Assembly: GCF_009498525.1 (NCBI RefSeq) | Contig: NZ_QSNT01000002.1 | Coordinates: forward strand, 124,001 to 188,000 | Reading direction: 5' to 3' | DNA length: 64,000 bases | Origin: Rhizobium sp. ICMP 5592 | Lineage (GTDB): Bacteria; Pseudomonadota; Alphaproteobacteria; Rhizobiales; Rhizobiaceae | Part shown: one piece after another, positions 30,910 through 40,400 of the stretch | How positions within the stretch are numbered: position 1 is the stretch's first letter | How the letters are laid out: every line of letters begins with the position of its first letter | Notes under the pieces: model-generated | The model's database searches: none | Told to the model about the DNA's origin: nothing | The model's input: the letters and a program-made list of their open reading frames with translations, nothing else | Translations under genes and position numbers: made by a program

Positions 30910-30951
30910 TTCTCCCCGCTTTCGAGAGTTTCGAAAGCGGGGAGAATTTTT
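30910..30951. terminator. Terminator after galU
   Basis: A perfect 14-bp stem (30912-30925/30931-30944) with loop GAGTT is followed by AA and five T residues. The T-run overlaps the stop codon of the convergent outer-membrane barrel gene (30950-30952). Confidence 0.9.
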
Positions 30952-32452
30952 ATCTCTTCACAGTCAATCCCACGCCCGCCTGAACCTGCCGCGTATCATC
31001 GCCCGTCTTTCGTGACGTCAGCTGGTAGCCGACGTTGCTGGTGAGATCGAGGTAGCGGTTGATGCCCCAGGTGAAGCCGAGGGCTGCGTCATATTCCGTT
31101 TCGTCGGCGAAAGAGCTGTCGGAGGGATAATTACGCCAGATCGTGCCGCCCGTCAGCTTGGCGGTGAGGTCGTCGCGCAGCTGATGGCTCAAGGTGCTGC
31201 TAAGCTGATAGGCGGTATAGCCGCTTTCGCCCGCCGTCGTGGAGGGCTGGACCGTGGTCGCAAGACCGATGCTGACATCGGTGCCGCGTTGCGGCGACCA
31301 GGCGAGCTTGCCGTCGATGGTCGGCGAATCGATTGCGGCGAGCCGCGAATCGTCGAATTCCGTGTGCTGATAGCCGAAGCCGAGCTCCCCCTTCATCTTC
31401 TCGCCGAGATCGAGCTCGACACCCGCCTTGCCGCCGAAGCTCTGGTTCGAGCGGGCGTAGCCGTTGCTGTCATGCGACTGGTCGTAGACGGCGAGGCCGA
31501 GATCGGCTTCGAGGAAGGGAATGAGGGCTGGCGACAGCTCGTAGCCGATCCGGCCGCGCCAGGTGCCGGCCGTCTGGTTGCGGTCGCTGAGCGTCACCGG
31601 CGTTCCGTCCGAGAGCACGGCGTCGGAATAGACGGTGCGGGTCAGGGCCACGGCTGTCGTTCCGCGCAGCACACCGAAATCACGCTCCAGCGACAGGCCG
31701 GTATTGAACTGGTTGACGGCCGATTGCTTCGAGGCGTTGGCGATGGCGTTCGGGTCGCTGGTGTCCTCGCGGAAAAATTGATAGCCGGCGGTGATGTGGG
31801 CGACGGTATCGGCTGGAAGGTCGAGGCGGAGGTCGGCGTTGAGATTGACGGTCGGCTGCTCCGCACCGCTGCCGCTGAGATTCTTCTGCCAGACGCCTTC
31901 GCCGGTGATGGTCAGCGCATGGCGATCCCAATCCGAGGTCAGTGTGCTGCGCAGATCTGTCTGCAGGAAGCTGCGATCGTCATTGGTGGAGCCGGTGCGG
32001 TTGCGCTCGACATTGACGGACTGGTTGATGGAGGGACGCAGGGTAAAGGTGCCGAGCGGTATGCCCTGTGCGTCATCGCGGTCCGGATATTGCCGAGCTC
32101 TCAGATCATCGACGCCGGTCTCGCGCAGATTGACGCGGCGCAGATCGTCGTCGAGGGTCGAGCCCGTTGTCGTCGGGTCGATGCCGCCGAGCCGCAGGCG
32201 GCCGTTGACAGGTGCGTCAGTATCCGTCGAGCTTTGGTTCGTGGCTTTGGTCGTCTTGGATTTGGCGGATGTTGTGGTCGTCACCGGAAGATCGAGGCTA
32301 TCGGCGTCGGCCGAGCCTGCCTGACTGGTATCGGCCGACTGCGCATGGACTGGCATCGGCATAGCGAATACGCCCCAGCCGAGCAGAGCGGATGCAGCGC
32401 ATGCCGTCAGCCGGAGGGAGCGTCCACCCGCCTTGTTGTTGCCGATGTCCAT
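30950..32452 (-). CDS. Outer-membrane beta-barrel protein
   Basis: A 500-residue exported protein. The signal peptide runs to about residue 38 (ending VHAQS). A Ser/Thr/Asp-rich, probably disordered stretch (about 39-125) precedes a C-terminal region of alternating amphipathic strands (LRLDLPADTVAHITAGYQFF, KGELGFGYQHTEFD and others) consistent with a barrel of 14-18 strands. The last residues, VQAGVGLTVKR, resemble a terminal barrel strand. Similar rhizobial proteins are annotated only as outer-membrane beta-barrel; the cargo is unknown. Confidence 0.78.
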   Translation of the reverse strand: MDIGNNKAGGRSLRLTACAASALLGWGVFAMPMPVHAQSADTSQAGSADADSLDLPVTTTTSAKSKTTKATNQSSTDTDAPVNGRLRLGGIDPTTTGSTLDDDLRRVNLRETGVDDLRARQYPDRDDAQGIPLGTFTLRPSINQSVNVERNRTGSTNDDRSFLQTDLRSTLTSDWDRHALTITGEGVWQKNLSGSGAEQPTVNLNADLRLDLPADTVAHITAGYQFFREDTSDPNAIANASKQSAVNQFNTGLSLERDFGVLRGTTAVALTRTVYSDAVLSDGTPVTLSDRNQTAGTWRGRIGYELSPALIPFLEADLGLAVYDQSHDSNGYARSNQSFGGKAGVELDLGEKMKGELGFGYQHTEFDDSRLAAIDSPTIDGKLAWSPQRGTDVSIGLATTVQPSTTAGESGYTAYQLSSTLSHQLRDDLTAKLTGGTIWRNYPSDSSFADETEYDAALGFTWGINRYLDLTSNVGYQLTSRKTGDDTRQVQAGVGLTVKR

Positions 32453-32629
32453 TTGATCCTATGTCTGATCTTACTGGAAATGCCTTAAATTCTTACCCAA
32501 TCCTAAAGCCTCATGGTTAACGCTTCCTTGCCAGAGAATTATAAGGAGTGGGGGATCACAGGCTTGGTCCTTGCTGTGGGAAAACGATCTCCGGTGGACA
32601 GAAATAGAGAAAAGCGGTAGGCCTCCGTC

Positions 32630-33625
32630 ATGAATAAGAGAGCAGTGAAATTCATCGAGAACGGTGCGATCGAATCCGCAATGCGGACGATCGAGATCGA
32701 AAGGCAGGGGCTGGAAGCGCTGGAGCGCGCATTGGCCGACGGTTTGGCCGAGCCTTTCAGCCGCGCGGTGGAGGTAATCGGCGGCATCGACGGGCGCGTC
32801 ATCATCACCGGTGTCGGCAAGAGCGGCCATATCGGCAACAAGCTCGCCGCCTCGTTCGCGTCCACGGGAACGCCGTCTTTCTTCGTGCATCCGGTCGAAG
32901 CCAATCACGGCGATCTCGGCATGATTACCCAGGACGATGTCATCATCGCCATATCATGGGGCGGCGAAAGTGCCGAGCTGCGCGGTATCATCAGCTATTC
33001 CCGCCGGTTCTCGATCCCGATGATTGCCATCACCGCCGGCGAAACCTCGACGCTGGCGCGCGAATCCGATGTGGTCCTGTTGCTGCCGAAGGAACAGGAA
33101 GCCTGCCCGCATGGATTGGCACCGACGACGTCGACGCTGTTGCAGCTCGCGATAGGCGACGCGCTTGTCGTGGCACTACTGGAAGCGCGGGGCTTTACTG
33201 CCGAGGATTTCCGCACGTTTCATCCGGGCGGCAAGCTCGGTGCCAGCCTCTCGCATGTCGTCGATATCATGCATAAGGGCGATCGCGTTCCGCTGGTCAG
33301 CCTCGGCACCGGCATGCAAGAGGCGGCGATGACGCTCTCGAACATGCGCTTCGGCTGCGTCGGCGTGATCGATGACGATGGCTGCCTCTGCGGCATCATC
33401 ACCGACGGCGATATCGCCCGTAATCTCGGCAGCAGCCTCGCGGAGATGCGGGTGGACGAGGTGATGACCCGCAATCCGAAGACGGTGAAGGAAACGACGC
33501 TGGCGACCGGCGCGATGGCATTGCTGAACCGCTACAATATCTCGGCGCTGATGGTTGTCGACGAAGCCAAGCGGCCGATCGGCATCGTCCATTTCCACGA
33601 CCTACTGCGGATCGGCGTCGCCTGA
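32630..33625 (+). CDS. kdsD: Arabinose-5-phosphate isomerase (KpsF/GutQ family)
   Basis: A 331-residue enzyme converting ribulose-5-phosphate to arabinose-5-phosphate, the first step to Kdo for LPS. The N-terminal SIS sugar-isomerase domain (about residues 45-180; GVGKSGHIGNK, SWGGES, PHGLAPTTST) is followed by two CBS repeats (about 212-270 and 280-331). The catalytic His in the HPGGKLG segment is present. It converges directly on the NfeD gene with no gap between stop codons. GutQ-like paralogues share the layout. Confidence 0.95.
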   Translation: MNKRAVKFIENGAIESAMRTIEIERQGLEALERALADGLAEPFSRAVEVIGGIDGRVIITGVGKSGHIGNKLAASFASTGTPSFFVHPVEANHGDLGMITQDDVIIAISWGGESAELRGIISYSRRFSIPMIAITAGETSTLARESDVVLLLPKEQEACPHGLAPTTSTLLQLAIGDALVVALLEARGFTAEDFRTFHPGGKLGASLSHVVDIMHKGDRVPLVSLGTGMQEAAMTLSNMRFGCVGVIDDDGCLCGIITDGDIARNLGSSLAEMRVDEVMTRNPKTVKETTLATGAMALLNRYNISALMVVDEAKRPIGIVHFHDLLRIGVA

Positions 33626-34084
33626 TCAGGCGGCCTCGACGGTCAGGTCGCGCCCGTTGCTGGCGACGACCTTGACGCGGGTGCCGGCCGGCAGGTCCGG
33701 CCCGGTCACGATCCAATAGGTATCCTCCAGACGGATGCGGCCGCGACCTTCGGTGATCGGCTCGGCAAGCGTTGCCGTGCGACCGACGAGGCTGGCGCTG
33801 CGCTGGTTGAGGAACGGCTCGTCCGTCTCTTGGCTGTTATTATAGACATAGTGGCGACCGAGCAGGGTGACGATGACGGCGGACGCCGCGAAGATCAGCC
33901 ATTGCACCTGCCAGATCCAGAAGGCGCTGTCCCAGAGAAGCAGCGAGAGTGCGCCGACGATAATAGCGGCAAGGCCGATCCAGATCAGGAAGAAGCCCGG
34001 CAATACGAGTTCGGCGGCGAGCAGCACCAATCCCAGTACCCACCAGCTCCATGGGCCGAGTTGAACGACGAGATTGTCGAACAT
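33626..34084 (-). CDS. NfeD family membrane protein
   Basis: A 152-residue short NfeD-like protein. Two or three transmembrane segments (about residues 12-75) precede a soluble OB-fold domain (about 90-152) containing GRTATLAEPITEGRGRI. It lies 3 bp downstream of the SPFH gene, the usual partner; together they are thought to organise membrane microdomains and quality control. No protease domain is present, so this is the short class (YbbK/YbbL-like). Confidence 0.92.
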   Translation of the reverse strand: MFDNLVVQLGPWSWWVLGLVLLAAELVLPGFFLIWIGLAAIIVGALSLLLWDSAFWIWQVQWLIFAASAVIVTLLGRHYVYNNSQETDEPFLNQRSASLVGRTATLAEPITEGRGRIRLEDTYWIVTGPDLPAGTRVKVVASNGRDLTVEAA

Positions 34085-34087
34085 GGA

Positions 34088-35107
34088 TCAGCTCTCCCGT
34101 GGTGTCAGCGGATTGATAGAGGGTGTGGTTGTGGGGCGCGCCGGACCGGAACGTGGACGGGGAGGCTGCGGCGACGTGTCAGCGGCATTATCGCCGAACA
34201 CCTCGCGGGCGATTGCGCCGATGCCGCTGAGCGATCCGAGAATGGATGAGGCTTCCATTGGCATCAGCACGATCTTGGAATTGCCGGCGGTGCCGATCGC
34301 GGTCAGCGCTTCGGTGTATTTCTGCGCGACGAAGTAGTTGATTGCCTGCACATTGCCTTCGGCGATCGCCTCAGAGACCACGCGGGTCGCCTTGGCTTCG
34401 GCTTCGGCCAGACGTTCGCGGGCTTCGGCGTTGCGGAAGGCGGCTTCGCGCTGGCCTTCGGCTTGAAGCACGGCCGACTGTTTTGCACCTTCGGCACGGA
34501 GGATTTGCGCGGCGCGCAAGCCCTCGGCTTCGAGAACCTGGGCGCGCTTCTCGCGTTCCGCCTTCATCTGCCGGCCCATGGCATCGACCAGATCCTTCGG
34601 CGGCTGAATGTCCTTGATTTCGACACGGGTCACCTTGATGCCCCATGGCTCGACCGCGTTGTCGACAACGCGCAGCAGCCGTTCATTGATGGCGTCGCGA
34701 TTGGACAGCAGCTCATCGAGATCCATCGAACCCATAACAGAGCGGATATTGGTCTTGGTGAGGTTGAGGATCGCACTTTCGAGATTTGTGATCTGATAGG
34801 CCGCCTGGGCCGCATTCAGCACCTGGAAGAAGGCGACGGCGTCGGTGGAAATGCTGGCATTGTCCTTGGTGATGACCTCTTGGGTCGGTACCGCCAGCAC
34901 CTGCTCCATCACATTCATGCGTACGCCGAGCGTGTCGATGAAAGGCACAATCAGATTGAGGCCCGGCTCCAGTGTGCGGGTGTAGCGGCCGAAACGCTGG
35001 ACCGTGTAGCGATACCCCTGTGGCACGGTCTTGATCCCTGCAAACAGCACCAGGATGATCAAAACAACCAGGGCAATCACAAAGATGCTGAATCCACCGA
35101 TGACCAT
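34088..35107 (-). CDS. qmcA: SPFH/band-7 (stomatin-like) membrane protein
   Basis: A 339-residue protein. One N-terminal transmembrane helix is followed by the SPFH domain (about residues 22-190; VPQGYRYTVQRFGRYTRTLEPGLNL) and an Ala/Glu-rich coiled coil (about 190-260) rich in AEGxRxA repeats, then a proline-rich tail. The start at 35107 is chosen because GGAGG lies 5 nt before that ATG; an ATG four codons earlier lies inside the ribosome-binding site. It forms an operon with NfeD. Closest to the QmcA/stomatin group. Confidence 0.93.
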   Translation of the reverse strand: MVIGGFSIFVIALVVLIILVLFAGIKTVPQGYRYTVQRFGRYTRTLEPGLNLIVPFIDTLGVRMNVMEQVLAVPTQEVITKDNASISTDAVAFFQVLNAAQAAYQITNLESAILNLTKTNIRSVMGSMDLDELLSNRDAINERLLRVVDNAVEPWGIKVTRVEIKDIQPPKDLVDAMGRQMKAEREKRAQVLEAEGLRAAQILRAEGAKQSAVLQAEGQREAAFRNAEARERLAEAEAKATRVVSEAIAEGNVQAINYFVAQKYTEALTAIGTAGNSKIVLMPMEASSILGSLSGIGAIAREVFGDNAADTSPQPPRPRSGPARPTTTPSINPLTPRES

Positions 35108-35414
35108 AAAATCCTCCATCGACGTTCCCCGGATGAAACGAGGCTGACGTCATTCCCAAGCGTTGCCGCATCTTTGACTCCCACGGTCGAGTGGGTCGCG
35201 AAGCAGCTCAATCAGATGTGGTGGGTTACCATGTTCTCGGCAAGGGTGAAATGGTCTGCGGCAATCAACCTTTCATGCCTGGCGACGAGGATATTCAATC
35301 TCGCCAAGGTCTTGCCTCCGGCTCTGCATCTTCATACTTTAGGGGAAGGGAAGATCCGGCTCGGCTGTCATACAGTCTTCAGAGCCTAAGCATTGCGTAG
35401 CAGCAGGTGAAGCC
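35108..35414. other. Intergenic stretch, no gene recognised
   Basis: About 300 bp between the divergent SPFH and HtrA-like genes. Short open frames exist but lack ribosome binding sites and family features. It should contain both promoters. Confidence 0.4.
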
Positions 35415-36323
35415 ATGAATATCGATAGGACCTTGCGCTCGGTCGTGGCCGTGCATTCCAAAATTCCCGAAGATGCCTTTACGGCAGGATCGCTCGGCAC
35501 GCGCCGGGAAGGCAGCGGCGTGGTCATCCGGAACAACGGGCTGGTGCTGACCATCGGCTATCTGATCACGGAGGCCGAGGAGGTCTGGCTGACGACCAAT
35601 GACGGCCGTGTGATTCCCGCCCATGCGCTGGCCTATGATCAGGAAACCGGCTTCGGTCTGGCGCAGGCGCTCGGACGACTGGATGTTCCCCCGCTGGATT
35701 TCGGCAATGTCGCCAAAGCCGATATTGGTGATCCTGTCATGATGGCCGACGGTATCGGCCAGTTCGTACAGGCGAATATCGTCGCCAAGCAGGAATTCGC
35801 CGGCTATTGGGAATATCTGCTCGATGAAGCGATCTTCACTGCACCCGCGCATCCCTCCTGGGGCGGTGCCGCCCTCATCGACGCCGACGGCAAGCTTCTG
35901 GGTATCGGCTCGCTGCACCTGCAAATGGCGGCGAAAGGCGGAGGAAGCGCCGATATCAATATGGTCGTACCGATCGACCTCTTGCCACCCATTCTCGATG
36001 ATCTGCTCAATCGGGGTCAGGTCAACAAACCACCGAGGCCTTGGCTCGGCGCTTTCTCTGCCGAAAGCGATGGCGAGGTTGTGGTCATGAGCGTGGCCGA
36101 GGGCGGCCCCGCCGAACAGGCGGGCTTGCGCCGAGGCGACGTCATTTCCGAAATCCGCGATGACGAGGTGGACGGTCTTGCCGATTTCTACCGCAAGATA
36201 TGGGAGAGCGGTTCCGCCGGAGCGGAAATCCCCATGCGGGTGTTGCGCAATGGCCGCGAGGCATGGCTAAGGGTCAAATCGGCCGACCGCAGCAGCTTCC
36301 TGAGGAAGCCGCACCTGCAATGA
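35415..36323 (+). CDS. HtrA-like protein lacking the catalytic triad, with PDZ domain
   Basis: A 302-residue protein with a trypsin-like S1C fold (about 1-195) and a C-terminal PDZ domain (about 205-290; AEGGPAEQAGLRRGDVISEI). The framing motifs are recognisable, but the triad slots are changed. Tyr49 stands where the His of LTNAHVV would be, Gly79 where the Asp of DPxxDLA would be, and Trp149 where the Ser of GNSGGPL would be. No signal peptide is seen, so it is probably cytoplasmic. It is likely a binding or scaffold protein rather than a protease. Confidence 0.85.
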   Translation: MNIDRTLRSVVAVHSKIPEDAFTAGSLGTRREGSGVVIRNNGLVLTIGYLITEAEEVWLTTNDGRVIPAHALAYDQETGFGLAQALGRLDVPPLDFGNVAKADIGDPVMMADGIGQFVQANIVAKQEFAGYWEYLLDEAIFTAPAHPSWGGAALIDADGKLLGIGSLHLQMAAKGGGSADINMVVPIDLLPPILDDLLNRGQVNKPPRPWLGAFSAESDGEVVVMSVAEGGPAEQAGLRRGDVISEIRDDEVDGLADFYRKIWESGSAGAEIPMRVLRNGREAWLRVKSADRSSFLRKPHLQ

Positions 36324-36344
36324 GGCGGCGCCGGGCCGTTCAGA

Positions 36345-37370
36345 TCAGGCCCAGCCCAACAGCTCCCGCCGCACCACCGCCTCCAGCACGCGCATGCCGT
36401 CCTCGCCGTCGTTGAGGCAAGGAATATGCGTGAATTTTTCACCGCCATTGTGGTGGAAGGATTCGGCCGCCTGTTCGGCGATTTCCTCGAGCGTTTCCAG
36501 ACAGTCGGAGACGAAGCCAGGGTTGAGGACGGCGATACGCTTGGTGCCTTCCCTGGCGAGGCTTTCCACCGTCTTGTCCGTATAGGGCTGCAGCCATTCC
36601 TCCGGACCGAAACGGGACTGGAAGGTGACGATGAACTGATCCTCGGCAAGACCGAGCTTTTCACGCAGCAGGCGGCCAGTCTCGATGCACTGGCTGTAAT
36701 AAGGATCGCCCTTTTCCGAATAGGCAAGCGGGATGCCATGGAAGGAGGCGAGGATCTTTTCCGGCAGCCAGTCGAGCGTGGCGAGATGCCGGGTGACGGA
36801 TTTGGCGAGTGCGTCGATATAGGTGGGATCGCTGTGATAATCCGGCACCGTGCGCAGGGCCGGCTGCCAGCGCATCTTCACCAGCTTCTCGAAAGCCTTG
36901 TCATTGACCGTGGCGGTGGTTGCCGCCGCATATTGGGGATAGAGCGGAAACAGAACGATGCGGTCGCAGCCCTTGTCCTTCAGCGCCTGGATACGGTCGC
37001 CGATCGAAGGCGTTCCGTAGCGCATCGCCCAATCGACGACGACAGCGGGCAGGTCCGCCAGCCGCTCGGCCATCAGGTCCGACTGGTTGCGGGTATAGGT
37101 GCGCAGGAAACTTTCGTTTCTGTCCTTGTTCCAGATCGTCTCATAGGCCTTGCCGACCTTTTGCGGGCGAGTGTTGAGGACGATGCCGAAGAGGATCGGA
37201 TACCATTTCCATGGCGACCATTCGATGACGCGCTTGTCGGTGAGGAACTCGCGCAGATAGCGCCGCATCGATGCGTAGTCGGTGCCGTCGGGCGTGCCGA
37301 GATTGACGAGAAGGACGCCGATCCTGCCGGATTTTTGGTGTAATTGGCCGGTCGCGGCTTCTGCTGTCAT
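36345..37370 (-). CDS. hemH: Ferrochelatase
   Basis: A 341-residue enzyme inserting Fe2+ into protoporphyrin IX, the last step of haem synthesis. The family blocks GVLLVNLGTPD near the N-terminus, SFHGIP with the metal-handling histidine, FQSRFGPEEWLQPYT and NPGFVSDCLETLEEI are all present. The ATG at 37370 is preceded by GAGGA at 8 nt. It is probably peripheral on the inner membrane. Convergent with the HtrA-like gene. Confidence 0.97.
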   Translation of the reverse strand: MTAEAATGQLHQKSGRIGVLLVNLGTPDGTDYASMRRYLREFLTDKRVIEWSPWKWYPILFGIVLNTRPQKVGKAYETIWNKDRNESFLRTYTRNQSDLMAERLADLPAVVVDWAMRYGTPSIGDRIQALKDKGCDRIVLFPLYPQYAAATTATVNDKAFEKLVKMRWQPALRTVPDYHSDPTYIDALAKSVTRHLATLDWLPEKILASFHGIPLAYSEKGDPYYSQCIETGRLLREKLGLAEDQFIVTFQSRFGPEEWLQPYTDKTVESLAREGTKRIAVLNPGFVSDCLETLEEIAEQAAESFHHNGGEKFTHIPCLNDGEDGMRVLEAVVRRELLGWA

Positions 37371-37467
37371 CAATCATGTCCTCTCAACGAAACGAAGTCC
37401 CTCACATAGGAACAAAAACCGGCCCGGAAAAGCCCGGACCGGCGAAGTCCTGCGAGACAAATCGTCC

Positions 37468-39516
37468 TTACTTGGCCGGAATCTTCAATTCCTCACCGAC
37501 CAGAAGGCGGTGCGGCTTGAGATTACGGTTGGCCGCCAGCAGCTTGTGCCAGTCGTTGGGGTTGCCGTAGTAGGTCTTGGCGAGATCCCAGAGCGTGTCG
37601 CCGGCGACGATGACGTGGGTGGTCGGCGTCTTCGGCGGTTCGTTGGTCTGGGTTGCCGGGGCGACCGTCGTCGTTGCCGGATCCGTTGCGGCTGGCGGGG
37701 TTGCTGTTGCCGCGGGAGCGGTTGCTGCCGGAGCACTGGTGGCCGGCGCGGCGGTTGCAGGTGCGGATGCGGCAGGTGCTGGCGTGGCTGGCGCCGCGGT
37801 GGTGGTCGCGGGTGCTGCGCCGGTATTGGCTGCCGTCGGAGCAGATTTCTGATCCGGTGCGGCTGCTGGCTCCTGTGTTTGCGCGGGTTTTGCTGCCTCC
37901 GGCTGTGCGGCGGCGATCTGGGTTATGCGGCCGTCCGTGTAAGGCTTGTAAGGATTGTGCGCGGCGAGATAATCGGCCACCACGCCCGCCAGGTCGGGGC
38001 CGAAGTCATAGGCATTCTTGCCCTTCTGCGCGAAGACGGAGTAGCCGTCGCCGCCGGCGCGCATGTAGTTGTTGCTGACGACGCCGTAGGTCTTGTCGGG
38101 ATCGAGCGGCACGAATTCCGTGCCCTCCTGCACCGTGACCGAGACCAGGCGGCTGCCGGGCGGCTTGGATTTGTCGAATGTATATTTGAGGCCGGAGACT
38201 TGTGGGAAGCGGCCGGCACCCTCGTCGATCTGGCTGAGGCCGTTCTCCAGCGCCGCCTTCACGTCCGCACCCGTCAACTGGAAGGTGGCGACGGTGTTCT
38301 GGAACGGCAGCACGGTCAGCACGCCGCCCATGCTGATGTCGCCGGCGCCGATCGAGGCGCGCAATCCACCGCCGTTCTGGATGGCGATGCTGATGCCCTG
38401 TCCCTTCGTCCGGTCGAGGATGGCGTCGGCGACGAGGTTGCCCATGGAGCATTCCTGAACGCGGCAGACCTCACGCGCGGCTTCGATCGGACCTTCAGTG
38501 CTGCCGATCACCTTATGGCGCAGTTCCTCGATCGGCTTGGCCATCTCCTGGACACGGGCGGCGATCGCGGGGTCGGGCTTGACCGAAGCATCGAGCAGGA
38601 TCGGGTCGCCCTTGGCGTCCTTGACGGCGCCGTTATCATCGAAAGTGACGACGATGTCACCGAGATATCTGCTGTAGGAGGCGGCCTGGACGACCGGGAC
38701 CTTGTAGCCGGCGGGGTTGTCGACCATGGTCGGATAGGGCCCGGCGGCTTTCGGATCCGTGTTCGACAGTAGCGTGTGCGAGTGACCGCCAACGACGACA
38801 CTGACGCCGGCGATCTTGGCGATCTTCTCGACGTCACGCTGATAGCCGACATGGGTGAGCGCGATGATCTTGTTGACGCCCTGCGATTTCAGCGCATCCA
38901 CCTCGGCACTGATGGCGGCGGCATCGTCGGTGATCTTGACATGCGGGCCAGGCGAGGAAAGTTCCGGGGTTTCAGTCGTGACGGCGCCGACGATGCCGAT
39001 CTTCTGGCCACCGATCGTAAGCACGATAGATTTCTTGATGCGGTCGCCGATTTTCGACTGACCATCGACGACCATATTGGCGGTGACGATGGGGAATTGC
39101 GCCTTGTCGAGGAAGGCGGCCAGCGGGCCTTCGCCATCGTCGAATTCGTGGTTGCCGACGGTCATGGCGTCGATCTTCATGTCGTTGAGGAATTCGACCT
39201 CAGCCGCGCCCTTGTAGGTCGTATAGAACAGCGAACCTTGGAAATTGTCACCGGCGTCGAGCACCAGCACATTCTGGCCGGCAAGGGCTGCACGGCGCTG
39301 GTCGATCATCGTCTTCATCCGCGCGGCGCCGCCGAAGCATTCATTCTTGGCTTCTTCCGCCGCCGAGCAGGTGGTGTCGAATTTGTTGATCGATTCCACG
39401 CGCGAATGGAAATCGTTGAAGTGCAGAATGTTGAGCTGATAGTCCGCGAAAGCGGCGCTTGTGCTGAGCGCCAAGGCGGCTGCAGCCAAAAGGCCCACTC
39501 CGAAGGGCTTCGTCAT
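37468..39516 (-). CDS. Periplasmic 5'-nucleotidase/metallophosphatase with C-terminal LysM
   Basis: A 682-residue UshA-type enzyme. A signal peptide (residues 1-24) precedes a metallophosphatase domain (about 27-250) with NDFHS (Asp35, His37), GDN (89-91), GNHEFDD (121-127) and GGHSH. The 5'-nucleotidase C-terminal substrate domain (about 340-500) contains the NGGGLRASIGAGDIS block. A long Ala/Pro/Thr-rich linker (about 555-630) connects to a LysM module (633-682), which should hold the enzyme on peptidoglycan. It salvages nucleotides by dephosphorylation. Confidence 0.93.
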   Translation of the reverse strand: MTKPFGVGLLAAAALALSTSAAFADYQLNILHFNDFHSRVESINKFDTTCSAAEEAKNECFGGAARMKTMIDQRRAALAGQNVLVLDAGDNFQGSLFYTTYKGAAEVEFLNDMKIDAMTVGNHEFDDGEGPLAAFLDKAQFPIVTANMVVDGQSKIGDRIKKSIVLTIGGQKIGIVGAVTTETPELSSPGPHVKITDDAAAISAEVDALKSQGVNKIIALTHVGYQRDVEKIAKIAGVSVVVGGHSHTLLSNTDPKAAGPYPTMVDNPAGYKVPVVQAASYSRYLGDIVVTFDDNGAVKDAKGDPILLDASVKPDPAIAARVQEMAKPIEELRHKVIGSTEGPIEAAREVCRVQECSMGNLVADAILDRTKGQGISIAIQNGGGLRASIGAGDISMGGVLTVLPFQNTVATFQLTGADVKAALENGLSQIDEGAGRFPQVSGLKYTFDKSKPPGSRLVSVTVQEGTEFVPLDPDKTYGVVSNNYMRAGGDGYSVFAQKGKNAYDFGPDLAGVVADYLAAHNPYKPYTDGRITQIAAAQPEAAKPAQTQEPAAAPDQKSAPTAANTGAAPATTTAAPATPAPAASAPATAAPATSAPAATAPAATATPPAATDPATTTVAPATQTNEPPKTPTTHVIVAGDTLWDLAKTYYGNPNDWHKLLAANRNLKPHRLLVGEELKIPAK

Positions 39517-39664
39517 CTTTCTCTCCTGTTATTTTTCACAATCCGATCCGCCCGTGCCCCACGGCGGCCCCCAGGCTGATGTTTCCATCACGACGGGACG
39601 AGCGCAAGCGAAAGCTGTTGGGTTCATTAGGATTTTACAAATCCACAGGCGCACGGCTGCGAGA

Positions 39665-39985
39665 TCAGGCGCAGGCCTCGATCGAGGCATCGCCATAGGC
39701 TTCCCGCACGGCAGCGATGACGTTCCAGCCGACGGCGAGAGCGACGAGCAGGCAGCAAAGTGCGGCGATGCGATGAAAGCGCCGGCTCTTGTCGCGATAA
39801 AGCAGGATCATGCCGCCGGCGTAGAGCAGCAAGGCGGGTATGGCGATGATCAGAACGCTCGCCGGCCCGTCGCAATCGAGCGCGGCGATGCCTTGGGCCT
39901 TAAAGCTGTTGGCGGGGAGCGCCGCTGCCAGAACGGCGAGCGGCAAGCCGATGATGAGAATGATATAAAGCGCCACCCTGCGCAT
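39665..39985 (-). CDS. Small membrane protein, function unknown
   Basis: A 106-residue protein with three hydrophobic stretches (about residues 4-22, 41-62 and 74-91) and two cysteines near the ends of helices. It begins 28 bp after the omp10 stop and is probably co-transcribed with it. No family recognised. Confidence 0.7.
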   Translation of the reverse strand: MRRVALYIILIIGLPLAVLAAALPANSFKAQGIAALDCDGPASVLIIAIPALLLYAGGMILLYRDKSRRFHRIAALCCLLVALAVGWNVIAAVREAYGDASIEACA

Positions 39986-40013
39986 GGCGTCCTACCCGTC
40001 CGCGATGCCGGTC

Positions 40014-40400
40014 TCAGCCCTGGCGGTTGAGCGAGAAGTGCCCGCCGCCTTCAGCGGTGCAATTAAGCTGGCTGGGGTTGGCCAGGAAGCAATTGACCTT
40101 GGAGCTGGTGCGCTTGATGTTCGAATACAGGTTGATCTGGATCACCCCGGACGGATCCGTCGTATAGGTTCCGGAAGCCATTTGCGTGTTCGTGCCGTCC
40201 GTCGTGTGCGTCTCGAACCTGCCGCCCGAAAATGATGAGTTCAGCCCGTTCGCATCGCTCCAGTTGCCCTCAACTGTCGTTGAGCGCGGCTGCGCGCCCC
40301 CACCCATGACGACCGGCGGCGGCCTCGATCCGCCGAAATCGACGCAGGCGGATAGCGCTGCTGCGGCGGTGACAAGGGCAAGACTGGTTTTGAGCTTCAT
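40014..40400 (-). CDS. omp10: Outer-membrane lipoprotein Omp10 family
   Basis: A 128-residue lipoprotein. A signal peptide ending in the lipobox LSAC gives lipidated Cys19. The mature region closely parallels Brucella Omp10: GNWSDANGLNSSFSGG, FETHTTDG, a TSSKVNC segment and a QLNCTAEGG segment with two conserved cysteines. GGGAG precedes the chosen ATG; the frame is open further upstream without a site. It is surface-associated; role structural or unknown. Confidence 0.88.
   Translation of the reverse strand: MKLKTSLALVTAAAALSACVDFGGSRPPPVVMGGGAQPRSTTVEGNWSDANGLNSSFSGGRFETHTTDGTNTQMASGTYTTDPSGVIQINLYSNIKRTSSKVNCFLANPSQLNCTAEGGGHFSLNRQG

Noticed and set aside
37282..38772. A 496-codon plus-strand frame rich in Gly, Cys and Arg
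   Set aside because: Mirrors the Ala/Pro/Thr-rich linker of the 5'-nucleotidase on the other strand; no start signal.
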